Counted from the first letter of the stretch, positions 45,661-54,204 are shown. The stretch is 64,000 nucleotides of DNA from Bradyrhizobium embrapense (GCF_001189235.2 NZ_LFIP02000005.1:124001-188000); one strand, 5' to 3'. The notes: a model not told the origin generated them from the sequence alone. Numbers and translations: made by a program.

Positions 45661-46517
45661 GGCCGCGCTCCCGGCCCCGAGATCGGCAGGCCGTTGCTGA
45701 CATAGGACAAATAGTATTCGAGGTTGCGGTACTCGTCGTCTTGCGGATTGAGCGGCACGCCGCGGATCTGGCTGTTGCAGGTGGTGAAGCGGCGGCTGGT
45801 GGTGCCCATGCCCGACCATTCCGAGCGGTAGATCGGCATTGCGTTCAGGATGCCGAGCGCCGGTGCCAGCACCTCGGCGCGGATCCGCTCGCCCGGGCTC
45901 TGGATGTGGCAGGTCGCGCAGGAGAAATTGAGCTGGCCGCGGCGGGTGTAGAAATACTCCTTGCCCTTCTGATAGGCCTCCAGCGCCCGCGGATCGTTCG
46001 GGATCTTGATGTCCATCGGCTTGCCGCGCGAGGTGAAGGCCATGTAGGCGGTGAGCGCCGCCATGTCGTCCTTCACATAGGAGAACGGCGCCTCGCCGTT
46101 GGCCTCGCGGCAACGGTTGAGCGCGAGCTCGAGCGTGACGACCTTGCCTTCCTTTTCGTCGAAATACGGATAGTTCTGGCGGATGCCGATACCCTTGTTC
46201 GGGAAGCAGTCGGCGTAGGTCTTGCCGTTCTTGAACGGCGTTGCGAACATTTCCTTGCCGGCTTCGAGCGAGAACTCGTAGGGCGGAAACTGCTCCTTCT
46301 CTTCCCACTGCTTGTGCAGGTCCTCATTCATCGAATAGGGACCGTTGACGAAATCCTCGAGCTTCAGCTTGGGGAATTTGCTGGCGAAGAATTTCTGGAA
46401 CGCGGCCTTGTCGGCGGCGGGATCGATGCTGTCGGCCGCGTGCGCCGCCGGCGCGAGCGCCAGCACGCCGAGCGCCAGCGTCGTGATTGCTGCGCGGATT
46501 GCGAAGCGCCACGTCAT
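45657..46517 (-). CDS. soxA: SoxA, diheme or monoheme cytochrome c subunit of SoxXA
   Basis: Periplasmic c-type cytochrome of 286 residues with a signal peptide ending AHAAD (about residue 27). It carries one CxxCH site (NFSCATCHIQS, about 200) and the cysteine of TTCNSQIRG (about 250), the persulfide-modified heme ligand of SoxA. The N-terminal half keeps a Cys pair (ADCFPNK and LNRCREAN) where diheme versions hold a second heme, so this is the monoheme type. Oxidatively couples thiosulfate to SoxYZ with SoxX. Overlaps soxZ by 4 bp. Confidence 0.95.
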   Translation of the reverse strand: MTWRFAIRAAITTLALGVLALAPAAHAADSIDPAADKAAFQKFFASKFPKLKLEDFVNGPYSMNEDLHKQWEEKEQFPPYEFSLEAGKEMFATPFKNGKTYADCFPNKGIGIRQNYPYFDEKEGKVVTLELALNRCREANGEAPFSYVKDDMAALTAYMAFTSRGKPMDIKIPNDPRALEAYQKGKEYFYTRRGQLNFSCATCHIQSPGERIRAEVLAPALGILNAMPIYRSEWSGMGTTSRRFTTCNSQIRGVPLNPQDDEYRNLEYYLSYVSNGLPISGPGARP

Positions 46518-46825
46518 TGAATTTTCGCCGTGGCGGTGTCGGTCGCGCCCTTGTTGTCGACCCAGCTGACCTTCAGATCGTCGCCCTTCTTGCCGCCCTT
46601 GAAGGCGAACTTGACATAGGGGTCCTTGGAGACGCCGCCGCCCCAGTCGGCGACGAACACCGGCTTGCCGTCATACTCGAAGGTCAGCACCTGGATGAAA
46701 TGCGGCGGGATGATCTCGCCCTTGGCGTCCTTCACGAAGCCGGAATCCATCGGATGCTGGATCAGCGCCTGCACCTCGGTGATGTCGCCGTTTGACGTGG
46801 CGCGCACGCGAATGCTCGATGCCAT
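46514..46825 (-). CDS. soxZ: SoxZ, sulfur carrier partner
   Basis: Small Ig-like periplasmic protein of 103 residues that pairs with SoxY. Typical features are IRVRATSNGDITEVQALIQHPMDSG near the start and DWGGGVSKDPYVKFAFKGGKKGD in the second half. It has no signal peptide, as expected: SoxZ is exported with SoxY. Between soxY and soxA. Confidence 0.95.
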   Translation of the reverse strand: MASSIRVRATSNGDITEVQALIQHPMDSGFVKDAKGEIIPPHFIQVLTFEYDGKPVFVADWGGGVSKDPYVKFAFKGGKKGDDLKVSWVDNKGATDTATAKIQ

Positions 46826-46847
46826 CTTGATTATCCCTCGATTGAAC

Positions 46848-47342
46848 TCAGCCGCCGCAGCCGCCGACGGTGACCTTGATTTCCTTTTGAGCGCTGTAGA
46901 GCTTGCCGCCGGCCTCGACGATCACGGTGACGTTGCTGGTCTTGGCCATCTTGATGCGGTTGGCGACGCTCGGCAGCGTGCCGGCGGGAATCTTGTATGA
47001 GGCGATCAGCGAGATCGGGTTCTCGCTCACGAGGAACGAGATCGAGGTGACGTCGGCCAGCGTCGTGGTGGCGGAGATCGGCACCACAGCGCCGTTCTCG
47101 GCGATCTCGGGTGCGTCCATCTTGACCTTGTCGGAGGGCTCGGCGGTCTTGCCGTAGAGCGCCTTGATCGCGTCGGCCTCGTTCTTCTGCTTGAAGGCCT
47201 CTTCCGGATATTTGTCGTTGGCGGCGGCGAGCGCCTGTGGCACGTCGAACGGAATGACGCCGAGGCCGATCAGCGCGGCGACGCCCGCGCCCTTCAGCAC
47301 CAGGCGGCGCGCCCCTGAAAATTCGCTGGTCGTGATGCTCAT
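46848..47342 (-). CDS. soxY: SoxY, sulfur carrier protein
   Basis: Periplasmic sulfur carrier of 164 residues. A Tat-like signal (ARRLVLKGAGVAALIGLG) leads to an Ig-like domain and the C-terminal swinging arm GGCGG, whose cysteine carries the covalently bound thiosulfate intermediates. The terminus VTVGGCGG is complete. It is 22 bp before soxZ and 32 bp after soxX. Confidence 0.95.
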   Translation of the reverse strand: MSITTSEFSGARRLVLKGAGVAALIGLGVIPFDVPQALAAANDKYPEEAFKQKNEADAIKALYGKTAEPSDKVKMDAPEIAENGAVVPISATTTLADVTSISFLVSENPISLIASYKIPAGTLPSVANRIKMAKTSNVTVIVEAGGKLYSAQKEIKVTVGGCGG

Positions 47343-47374
47343 CGTAACAATCTCCTCAAGCTATTGTCGCCGCG

Positions 47375-47722
47375 TCACAGCGTCTGCAGAAAGTCCACCA
47401 CCGCATCGATTTCCTTCTCGCTCAAGATCCGGTTGCGGCCGAACGGCGGCATCACCGTTTGCGGGTTGCGCTTGGTCTCATCGGTCACGATCGCGATCAG
47501 CTCGTCGCGGCTGTATTTCGCCTTGAGGCCGGTCAATTCGGGGCCGATCGTGCCGGGCAGCTCGCCGCCCTTGATGACATGGCAGGTCAGGCAGTTGCCT
47601 TTGCCGCGGTCGAAGGCGAGCCTCTGCCCCTCGGCGGCGGATTGGGCCTGCGCGGGTGCGGCCACGGCGGTGCCGGCCAGCAGCGCCAGAACGAAGGCTG
47701 GCTTGACGAAAGTGGCGATCAA
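47375..47722 (-). CDS. soxX: SoxX, cytochrome c subunit of SoxXA
   Basis: Monoheme cytochrome c of 115 residues with a signal peptide (about 1-26, ending PAQAQSAA), heme motif CLTCH (about 44) and a Met ligand in NPQTVMPPFG (about 91). I start it at TTG 47722, with CGGGAA just upstream, since there is no in-frame ATG or GTG before the signal peptide; the frame continues upstream as an antisense shadow. First gene of the sox operon, so the promoter lies in 47723-47922, facing a divergent methyltransferase gene. Confidence 0.88.
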   Translation of the reverse strand: MIATFVKPAFVLALLAGTAVAAPAQAQSAAEGQRLAFDRGKGNCLTCHVIKGGELPGTIGPELTGLKAKYSRDELIAIVTDETKRNPQTVMPPFGRNRILSEKEIDAVVDFLQTL

Positions 47723-47922
47723 GGACGTTTCCCGGGCTTCAATCTCGATGATCCCATCGCAATATAAAGAGGGAAAAGCATAAAGGCCATCGGCTGGCAA
47801 TGTGGAGAATAGGCGTGTTGCGACGGGGTTAATGGAAGCGTGGTGGTTCGGAACTGGAGCGGGCTCCTGCGCCTTCCACCTGTCATGTTCATGCGGTTGA
47901 GCGAGGCGATAGGAGAAGCAGG

Positions 47923-48597
47923 GTGGCGGAGTTCGTGGTGGAGTTCGGCAAGGACGGCAGGCCGGTCGAGGCGGATGGGCGGCTCGACGCGGCGGCATTC
48001 CACCGCAATCACCAGCCGATCTGGGCGGTCCTGAAGGATTACCTCGCCGGCCGGTCCGGCGACGTGCTGGAGGCCGGCAGCGGCACCGGTCAGCATGTCG
48101 CGTATTTCGCCCGCCAGACGCCCGATATCACCTGGTGGCCGAGCGACCTCCATGCCGCGCATCTGCGCAGCATCGCGGCCTGGCGCGCGCATGCCGGCCT
48201 CGCCAACATCCAGCCGCCGCAGCCGATCGATCTGTCCGATCCGGCCTGGTCGCCTGTGCCATCGGACGGCAAAGGTCCGGACAAACTGCTCGCGATCTTC
48301 TGCGCCAACGTCATCCACATCGCGCCGTGGCGCGTCGCCGAGGGCCTGTTCGCCGGCGCCTCCAGGCATCTGCGCGCCGATGGCCGGCTGTTCCTCTACG
48401 GCCCGTTCAAGCGCGGCGGCAAGCACACTGCGCTGAGCAACGCCGTGTTCGATACGTCGTTGCGTGAACGCGACGCCGAATGGGGCGTGCGCGATATCGC
48501 CGATCTCGAGACGCTTGCGGAGAGCGTCGGGCTGAAGCTCGCCGGTAGCTTCGAGATGCCGGCCAACAACATGATCCTGATGTTCGTGCGGAAGTAG
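47923..48597 (+). CDS. DUF938 SAM-dependent methyltransferase
   Basis: Class I methyltransferase-like protein of 224 residues matching DUF938. Motif I is VLEAGSGTGQHVAYFARQ (about residue 47), with WPSDLHAAHL as the following acidic strand and HLRADGRLFLYGPFKRGG near 155. GTG 47923 is the start, 6 bases after AGGAGA. Substrate unknown. It is divergent from soxX, and the shared 200-bp spacer may hold both promoters. Confidence 0.88.
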   Translation: MAEFVVEFGKDGRPVEADGRLDAAAFHRNHQPIWAVLKDYLAGRSGDVLEAGSGTGQHVAYFARQTPDITWWPSDLHAAHLRSIAAWRAHAGLANIQPPQPIDLSDPAWSPVPSDGKGPDKLLAIFCANVIHIAPWRVAEGLFAGASRHLRADGRLFLYGPFKRGGKHTALSNAVFDTSLRERDAEWGVRDIADLETLAESVGLKLAGSFEMPANNMILMFVRK

Positions 48598-48640
48598 CCG
48601 CCATGACCTCGGTCATTGATGTCTATCGGGCAGGAAATTG

Positions 48641-49089
48641 ATGGATCGGACCGCATTCAAAGAAGACCTATTCGAAGCGCTGCTACAGCAGGGCTTCGTG
48701 CGGGGGCGAGACCTGATGCGCGCTTCGAATGATCGAATGGTCACGCTCGTGGGAGTTGAGAAGGGCTTTGGCGGTCAGTGGTTCATCAATGTCGGACTTT
48801 GGTTCACCTGGGCAGGAACTGAGGAGCCGAATCGCGTGGAACAGGCGCATCTGTATTTTCGGCTCGAAAGACTGTTTCCTCAGTATAGAGAGATGCCGCG
48901 GGTGACCTAGGCGACGTAGGCCAATCAGAGGCTTGCCAAAGACTCGCAGAGCTAATCAGCAGCGAAATTGCAACGAATGTAAAGCGACTGGGCACGGAAG
49001 AGGGAGTCGTTGAAGCGTATCGTGCTCGTCGTTTGGAGGGCGGTTTGGTGACGAAGGTTGCCAAGGAATGGCTTTTGGCAGCGAGTTGA
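48641..49089 (+). pseudogene. Frameshifted DUF4304-like gene
   Basis: AGGAAATTG precedes ATG 48641, which opens an 89-codon frame (DRTAFKEDLFEALLQQGFVR, then FINVGLWFTWAG) ending at TAG 48908. In another frame translation goes on from about 48910 with GDVGQSEACQRLAELISSE, and without interruption to KVAKEWLLAAS and TGA 49087. Joined, they make about 149 residues, the normal size of DUF4304 proteins, whose function is unknown. A single indel near 48890-48910 explains the break. Alternatively it is a sequencing error or a programmed shift; no obvious slippery site is present. Confidence 0.65.
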
Positions 49090-49127
49090 CTTGGGCGTCA
49101 CGCCTTACCCCTGCGCTTTCGCCTGTT

Positions 49128-49163
49128 GTGTCATTTGACACACCGGCGTGTGTGAAATAGCAT
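49128..49163 (+). promoter_or_regulatory. hicB promoter with overlapping palindromic operator
   Basis: TTGACA (49135-49140), a 17-base spacer and TAGCAT (49158-49163) form a good sigma-70 promoter. A perfect palindrome, GTGTCATTTGACAC (49128-49141), covers the -35 box, and CACAC/GTGTG arms (49140-49153) fill the spacer. HicB is a DNA-binding antitoxin, so self-repression here is likely. Confidence 0.6.
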
Positions 49164-49184
49164 ACTCCAACGACGGAGGCCAGA

Positions 49185-49682
49185 ATGACGAGACGGCTTT
49201 ATCCGGCCGTGCTGGAGCGCGGTCCGCGCGGCGCGTTCGGTGCGTGGTTTCCCGACTTTCCCGGCTGCGTCGCCGGCGGCAAGTCCCAGGAGGAGGCGAT
49301 CGAACGGGCCGAGCATGCGCTGGCGCAGGCGGTCGACGGCTGGGTCGAGCAGGGCCATGCGCTGCCGGAGCCGACGCCGATCGAGCGGATCGTGCCGCCC
49401 AAGGGCTCCGACGTCGCCGCCTTCTTCATGGTGGGCGTCGATCCGCCCGATCCGTCCGAACGGGTGAATGTCTATCTGCCGAAGAGCCTGATCGCGCGGA
49501 TCGACAAGCGCGCCGCCGAGCTCGGCATGAGCCGCTCGAGCTTCTTCGGCTTTGCGAGCTCGCTCGCGCTCGAATGGCCGGGCGGATACCCGCGCGGCGC
49601 CCCGATCGCGCCGCGCTCCAAGGTGCACAAGACCGGCGCGCTGCGCGCCGAGAAGCGGGCAGGCAGGAAGCCTGCGCGGTAG
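49185..49682 (+). CDS. HicB-family antitoxin-like protein (solitary)
   Basis: Protein of 165 residues. The N-terminal HicB partial RNase-H-like domain (about 1-60) shows YPAVLERG and GAWFPDFPGCVAGGKSQEEA. After a linker comes a ribbon-helix-helix-type DNA-binding segment (VNVYLPKSLIARIDKRAAELGMSRS, about 88-112) and a basic tail. GGAGG precedes ATG 49185. No HicA mRNase gene is found upstream or downstream, and the frame upstream is the DUF4304 remnant, so it is either an orphan regulator or the partner has been lost. Confidence 0.85.
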   Translation: MTRRLYPAVLERGPRGAFGAWFPDFPGCVAGGKSQEEAIERAEHALAQAVDGWVEQGHALPEPTPIERIVPPKGSDVAAFFMVGVDPPDPSERVNVYLPKSLIARIDKRAAELGMSRSSFFGFASSLALEWPGGYPRGAPIAPRSKVHKTGALRAEKRAGRKPAR

Positions 49683-49690
49683 CTTCCGCT

Positions 49691-49796
49691 CGTCATTCCG
49701 GGGCGCGCCTCTTGGCGCGAGCCCGGAATCCATTTCTCCGCGCGTTTCGTGGATGAATGGATTCCGGGCTCTCGCTTCGCGAGCCCCGGAATGACG
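49691..49796. repeat. Intergenic palindrome, CGTCATTCCGGGG family
   Basis: Outer arms CGTCATTCCGGGG and CCCCGGAATGACG with inner GAGCCCGGAATCCAT/ATGGATTCCGGGCTC arms, directly after hicB. Same family as 21330-21433, 55407-55506 and 56690-56790. Confidence 0.88.
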
Positions 49797-49961
49797 ACGG
49801 GATAGGGTGCTAGCCGCTCCTTATTTCGAAAGGCGGAGCCATCCATCTCGTGCGCCTCCCGCATGGCCTACGTCCGTTTGCGCCGGTTGATCGGCCTCGA
49901 CCCGCTCTCCATAGTGCGCGCGATTGGAGGCTCCCGCCGGAGCTTCGAGGCGGGACTGCCG

Positions 49962-51206
49962 ATGATCGATGTGACGGCTGCGAATGAGACGAGCGACGAC
50001 GCGCGGGCGCGCAGCAATGTGTGGCGGCTTGCGGCGGCGCAGGCGCTGACCGGCGCCAATTCGGCGGTGATCTTCGCCACCGGCTCGATCGTCGGCGCGA
50101 CGCTGGCGCCCGACATCTCGCTCGCGACGGTGCCGCTCTCGATGTATGTGCTCGGGCTTGCCGCCGGCACGCTGCCGACCGGCGCGATCTCGCGGGCCTA
50201 TGGCAGGCGCATCGCCTTCATCGTCGGTACCTTCTGCGGCACGCTGACCGGCGCGCTCGGCGCCTTCGCGATCCTGCACTCATCGTTCTGGCTGTTCTGC
50301 GGCGCGACCTTCCTCGGCGGGCTCTATGGCGCCGTCGCGCAGTCCTATCGCTTTGCCGCCGCCGACGGCGCCAGCGTCGCGTTCCGGCCCAAGGCGGTGT
50401 CATGGGTGATGGCGGGCGGCGTGTTCGCCGGCGTGCTCGGGCCGCAGCTCGTGCAATGGACCATGGACATCTGGCCGCCTTATCTGTTTGCTTTCTCCTT
50501 CGTGATGCAGGCGCTGGTCGCGCTGGTGGCGATGGCGGTGCTCTCTGGCGTCGATGCGCCGAAACCCGCGGCGGCGGATCTGCATGGCGGCCGCCCGCTG
50601 CTCGAGATCGCGCGGCAGCCGCGCTTCATCGCCGCGGCGCTGTGCGGCGTGATCGCCTATCCGATGATGAATCTGGTGATGACCTCGGCGCCGCTCGCCA
50701 TGAAAATGTGCGGGCTGTCGGTCAGCGATTCCAATTTCGGCATCCAGTGGCACATCGTGGCGATGTACGGCCCGAGCTTCTTCACGGGCTCGCTGATCGC
50801 CCGCTTCGGCGCGCCTCGCATCGTTGCGCTCGGGCTGGCGCTCGAGGCGGTCGCCGCGACGATCGGGCTGTCCGGCATCACGGCGCCGCATTTTTGGGCC
50901 ACCCTGTTCGTGCTCGGCGTCGGCTGGAACTTCGCATTCGTCGGCGCCTCCGCGCTGGTGCTGGAGACGCACCGGCCGCAGGAGCGCAACAAGGTGCAGG
51001 CGTTCAACGATTTCCTCGTGTTCGGCATGATGGCGATCGGCTCGTTCTCGTCGGGCCAGCTGCTCGCGCATTACGGCTGGAACGCCGTCAACATGGTGGT
51101 GTTTCCGCCGGTGCTGCTCGGGCTCGTCGTGCTGTCACTGGCGTCATTCGCCAAGCGGCGGGCGAAATTGCGCGCGGTGGAAGAAATCCCGGACCCAAGC
51201 ATCTGA
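49962..51206 (+). CDS. MFS transporter
   Basis: Major facilitator of 414 residues with 12 TM helices. It has the loop motif GAISRAYGRRIAFIVGTF (about residue 75) and the TM4-5 segment AQSYRFAAADGASVAFRPKAVSWVMAGG typical of a multidrug/YjiJ-like group. I prefer ATG 49962 to the frame's earlier ATG at 49863, since the extra residues are not part of any helix. Substrate unknown. A palindrome precedes and a second type of repeat follows it. Confidence 0.85.
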   Translation: MIDVTAANETSDDARARSNVWRLAAAQALTGANSAVIFATGSIVGATLAPDISLATVPLSMYVLGLAAGTLPTGAISRAYGRRIAFIVGTFCGTLTGALGAFAILHSSFWLFCGATFLGGLYGAVAQSYRFAAADGASVAFRPKAVSWVMAGGVFAGVLGPQLVQWTMDIWPPYLFAFSFVMQALVALVAMAVLSGVDAPKPAAADLHGGRPLLEIARQPRFIAAALCGVIAYPMMNLVMTSAPLAMKMCGLSVSDSNFGIQWHIVAMYGPSFFTGSLIARFGAPRIVALGLALEAVAATIGLSGITAPHFWATLFVLGVGWNFAFVGASALVLETHRPQERNKVQAFNDFLVFGMMAIGSFSSGQLLAHYGWNAVNMVVFPPVLLGLVVLSLASFAKRRAKLRAVEEIPDPSI

Positions 51207-51218
51207 TCTTGCTATTTG

Positions 51219-51290
51219 AGCATGGTCTCCGCGCAAACGCTTCGCGTTTGTCGCGAGGGAAAACCGCTTCGCACTTTTCCGGACCGTGCT
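51219..51290. repeat. GAGCATG-type intergenic repeat with perfect hairpin
   Basis: GAGCATGGTC..., the perfect hairpin CAAACG-CTTCG-CGTTTG (51235-51251) and GAAAACCGCTTCGCACTTTTCCGGA match a repeat type I recall from Bradyrhizobium intergenic regions. It lies between the two MFS genes. Confidence 0.65.
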
Positions 51291-51402
51291 GCTGCCAATT
51301 GCTGACACTTCGACCGGTTTCGAAATGATCGGCTTGCAAGGCTGATCACATCGTGGGAACGGATCAGTCCGGCCTTGACGATGTGAGAAGCAAGAGCAAG
51401 AA

Positions 51403-52617
51403 ATGGACGCATCATCACCCGCGCTGCATGACGAATCCGCGCTCGGCTATGAAGGCTGGCGCATCGTCGTCGTCTGCTTCCTGCTTGCGACCTTCGGCTG
51501 GGGATTGGGCTTCTACGGCCAGAGCGTCTACGTCGCCGAGCTGCAGCGGCTACACGGCTGGCCGGCGTCGCTGATCTCGTCGGGCACGACCTTCTTCTAT
51601 TTGTTCGGCGCCGCGCTGGTCGCCTTCGTCAGCGAGGCGATCAAGGCGTTCGGCGCGCGCAGCTGTCTGATCGCGGGCACCCTCGCGATGGCGGTTGCCG
51701 CCGTTGCGATCGGCGAGGTGCGCGAGCCCTGGCAGCTTTATCTCGCCGATGCGCTGCTGGCGTTCGGCTGGGCCGGCACCAGCCTCGGCATCATCACCAA
51801 CACGCTCGGGCTGTGGTTCGACAAGAAGCGCGGCATGGCGATCAGCCTGGCGCTGAACGGCGCGAGCTTCGGCGGCATCGTCGGCGTGCCGCTGCTGGTG
51901 ACGGGGATCGGCACCTTCGGCTTCTCCGGCGCGATGATCGCGGCCGCGGTGCTGCTTGTCGTGGTGATGGTGCCGGTGATCCTGATCTTCGTCGGGCGGC
52001 CGCCGGCGCATCTGCGTGCGGTGACGTCAGCGGCGGCCGACGCGCCGTCGGCGACGCAGGTGCGCGCCAATGCGCTACGCGACATCCGCTTCCTCTCGGT
52101 CTCGACTGCCTTCGCGCTGGTGCTGTTCGCCCAGGTCGGCTTCATCGTGCATCTGATCGCCTATCTCGATCAGGTGATCGGCCGCGAGCGCGCCACGGTA
52201 GCGATGGCGCTGCTGACCGCGATGGCCGTGGTCGGCCGGGTCTCGTTTTCCTTCGTGATCGACCGGCTCAACCAGCGGCTGGCGTCGGCGCTGTCCTTTG
52301 GCAGCCAGGCGATCGCGCTCGTCGTCATCATCAACGTGCACAACGACATCGCGCAGATCGCCGCCTGCGCGCTGTTCGGCTTCTCGGTCGGCAATCTGAT
52401 CACGCTGCCGGCGCTGATCGTGCAGCGCGAGTTCGATCCGCGCGCGTTTGGCGTGCTGGTCAGCCTGATCACCGCGATCAACCAGATCACCTACGCGTTC
52501 GGCCCCGGCGTGATCGGTCTGCTGCACGATCTCTCCGGCAGCTACGCGCTGCCGTTCTACGGCTGTATCGGGCTGGAGCTGATCGCGGCAGTGACGATCA
52601 TGACCAAAGGGAATTAG
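51403..52617 (+). CDS. MFS transporter
   Basis: Major facilitator of 404 residues with 12 TM helices. WRIVVVCFLLATFGWGLGFYGQSVYVAEL is TM1, GTSLGIITNTLGLWFDKKRGMAISLALNG (about 125-155) is the TM4-5 region, and RALRDIRF starts the central loop. It resembles oxalate/formate antiporter-type carriers. ATG 51403 follows AGCAAGAGCAAGAA. A separate transcript from the preceding MFS gene, 196 bp away. Confidence 0.85.
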   Translation: MDASSPALHDESALGYEGWRIVVVCFLLATFGWGLGFYGQSVYVAELQRLHGWPASLISSGTTFFYLFGAALVAFVSEAIKAFGARSCLIAGTLAMAVAAVAIGEVREPWQLYLADALLAFGWAGTSLGIITNTLGLWFDKKRGMAISLALNGASFGGIVGVPLLVTGIGTFGFSGAMIAAAVLLVVVMVPVILIFVGRPPAHLRAVTSAAADAPSATQVRANALRDIRFLSVSTAFALVLFAQVGFIVHLIAYLDQVIGRERATVAMALLTAMAVVGRVSFSFVIDRLNQRLASALSFGSQAIALVVIINVHNDIAQIAACALFGFSVGNLITLPALIVQREFDPRAFGVLVSLITAINQITYAFGPGVIGLLHDLSGSYALPFYGCIGLELIAAVTIMTKGN

Positions 52618-52620
52618 ACT

Positions 52621-52840
52621 GTAGCCCCGGATTACGCTTCGCTCCATCCGGGCTACGATCTTGTCTTTCCACCTCCCCTTGAAAAGGGGAGGTCGCTTTG
52701 CTCGCAGGGCAAAGCGGGTGGGGATCCGGTCTCTCCACTTGCAGCGTCGCCTGTGGCTGACCCCCATCCCCCTTCCCCCTTTCAGGGGGAAGGGGATTAA
52801 AGACCTGCAGCCGCATGGGACGAGGCGCAATCCGGGCTAC
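52621..52840. repeat. Composite array of palindromic repeats
   Basis: In 220 bases: GTAGCCCCGGAT...ATCCGGGCTAC (52621-52656); CCTCCCC/GGGGAGG hairpin (52672-52692); GCTTTG/CAAAGC (52695-52715); an 11-bp hairpin CCCCTTCCCCC/GGGGGAAGGGG (52769-52795); and a closing GCAATCCGGGCTAC arm (52827-52840). It looks like one repeat family member split by insertion of others, between converging genes. Confidence 0.7.
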
Positions 52841-52861
52841 CAATTGATCCGCACCGCGGAA

Positions 52862-53356
52862 TCACGCCGCCCGCTGCTTCATCAGATCCTCAATGTCCAG
52901 CCGCCGGGTGAACATCGCGAGCTCGCCGTCGGCGTCGCGCGGCCATTCGGCTTCGGGGCGGTCCCAATAGAGCTCGACGCCGTTCTCGTCAGGATCGCGC
53001 AAATACAGCGCCTGGCTGACGCCGTGGTCGCTGGCGCCGTCGAGCTGGATGCCGGCCGACAGCACCCGGTGCAGCGCGTCGGCCAGTGCCGGACGGGTCG
53101 GATAGAGAATCGCGGTGTGGAACAGGCCGGTGGTGCCCGGCGGCGGCGGATGGCCGCCCTTGCTCTCCCAGGTGTTGAGGCCGATATGGTGGTGATAGCC
53201 GCCGGCCGAGATGAAGGCCGCGTCCGTCCCCAAGCGCTGCTGCAGTTCGAAGCCGAGCACGCCGCAATAGAAGCCGAGCGCGCGCTCGAGATCGGCGACC
53301 TTGAGGTGCACATGCCCGATTCGCGTGCCCGCGATGATGGGAGGATTTTGCGGCAT
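52862..53356 (-). CDS. VOC-family protein (glyoxalase/ring-cleavage dioxygenase-like, CatE type)
   Basis: Metalloenzyme-like protein of 164 residues with two beta-alpha-beta-beta-beta modules. Metal-ligand candidates are the His of GHVHLKVADLERA (about 15) and HTAILYPTR (about 80), with a Glu in DPDENGVELYWDRP near residue 125. It resembles short CatE-like catechol 2,3-dioxygenases or glyoxalases. ACGGAG precedes ATG 53356. Its neighbours do not settle the substrate. Confidence 0.85.
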   Translation of the reverse strand: MPQNPPIIAGTRIGHVHLKVADLERALGFYCGVLGFELQQRLGTDAAFISAGGYHHHIGLNTWESKGGHPPPPGTTGLFHTAILYPTRPALADALHRVLSAGIQLDGASDHGVSQALYLRDPDENGVELYWDRPEAEWPRDADGELAMFTRRLDIEDLMKQRAA

Positions 53357-53491
53357 GAGCTGGCTCCGTTGGCATCAACGCCGTGCCGTCGGCGGCAGGG
53401 CTCCGCCTTCTGATATAGTCCGGATTTGCGGGAGCGAGAGCAACCCATCCGGAAACGCAGCGTTTCCGAATGGCGCCACGGCCCGCCGAGC

Positions 53492-54037
53492 CTAGCAGAG
53501 CTCCGACAACTCGCCGCCGGGCAGCTGGAACTCGAACGTGTTCAGCGTCATCGATACCATGGTGTAGTAGCCGCAGAGGCCGATCACCTCGACTAGGCCG
53601 CGCAGGCTCAGCACCTCGACCGCCTCGTCATACAGCGCCTTCGGCAGGCCGTGACCTTCGTGCAGCGCCTTGGCGACGTCGTAGATCATCCTGGCCTTGG
53701 GGTCGTCGAAAGTCGGCGTCCGGCGCATGCGAATGTCCTCGATGATCTTCGGGTCGAGGCCGCCCTTCAGCGCGAGGCGCTTGTGGGCATACCATTCGTA
53801 ATGCGCGGTCCAGTGCCGCGCGGTGACGAGGATCGCGATTTCCGACAGTTTTGCCGGGAAGACCGTGTCGAAGCGCAGCACCTCGCCGAGCCGCGTGGCA
53901 TGCCGTGCCATCTCCGGGCTGTTCAGCCAGGCCATCATCGGCGCCGGTGGCGCGCCGCGCTTGCCGGCGATCGACTCGTCGTAGGTTTCTTTCTGGGCGG
54001 CGTTCATTTCGCTAGGCGAAAGCAGCTTCAGCCGCAT
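53492..54037 (-). CDS. Carboxymuconolactone decarboxylase-family protein lacking the CxxC
   Basis: Helical protein of 181 residues of the CMD/AhpD superfamily. The conserved region FPAKLSEIAILVTARHWTAHYEWYAH (about 60-85) is present, but the redox CxxC seen in AhpD-type members is absent, which points to a decarboxylase-like or unassigned function rather than a peroxidase partner. AAGGAAAC precedes ATG 54037. It is divergent from the acyl-CoA dehydrogenase genes. Confidence 0.85.
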   Translation of the reverse strand: MRLKLLSPSEMNAAQKETYDESIAGKRGAPPAPMMAWLNSPEMARHATRLGEVLRFDTVFPAKLSEIAILVTARHWTAHYEWYAHKRLALKGGLDPKIIEDIRMRRTPTFDDPKARMIYDVAKALHEGHGLPKALYDEAVEVLSLRGLVEVIGLCGYYTMVSMTLNTFEFQLPGGELSELC

Positions 54038-54204
54038 GTCCGTTTCCTTTTGTTTTTCAAGCGTTACCCATCTCGGCGATACACCCGATCGCGCAAGCTG
54101 AGTAGCGACGCCAGAGCATGGCGCGGTCGCGAGGCATATTGAATTCGGCGGCTGCGCAGGTCTAAGGTCGAATCCAATCCGACGATTTTGACTGGAAACG
54201 CACC

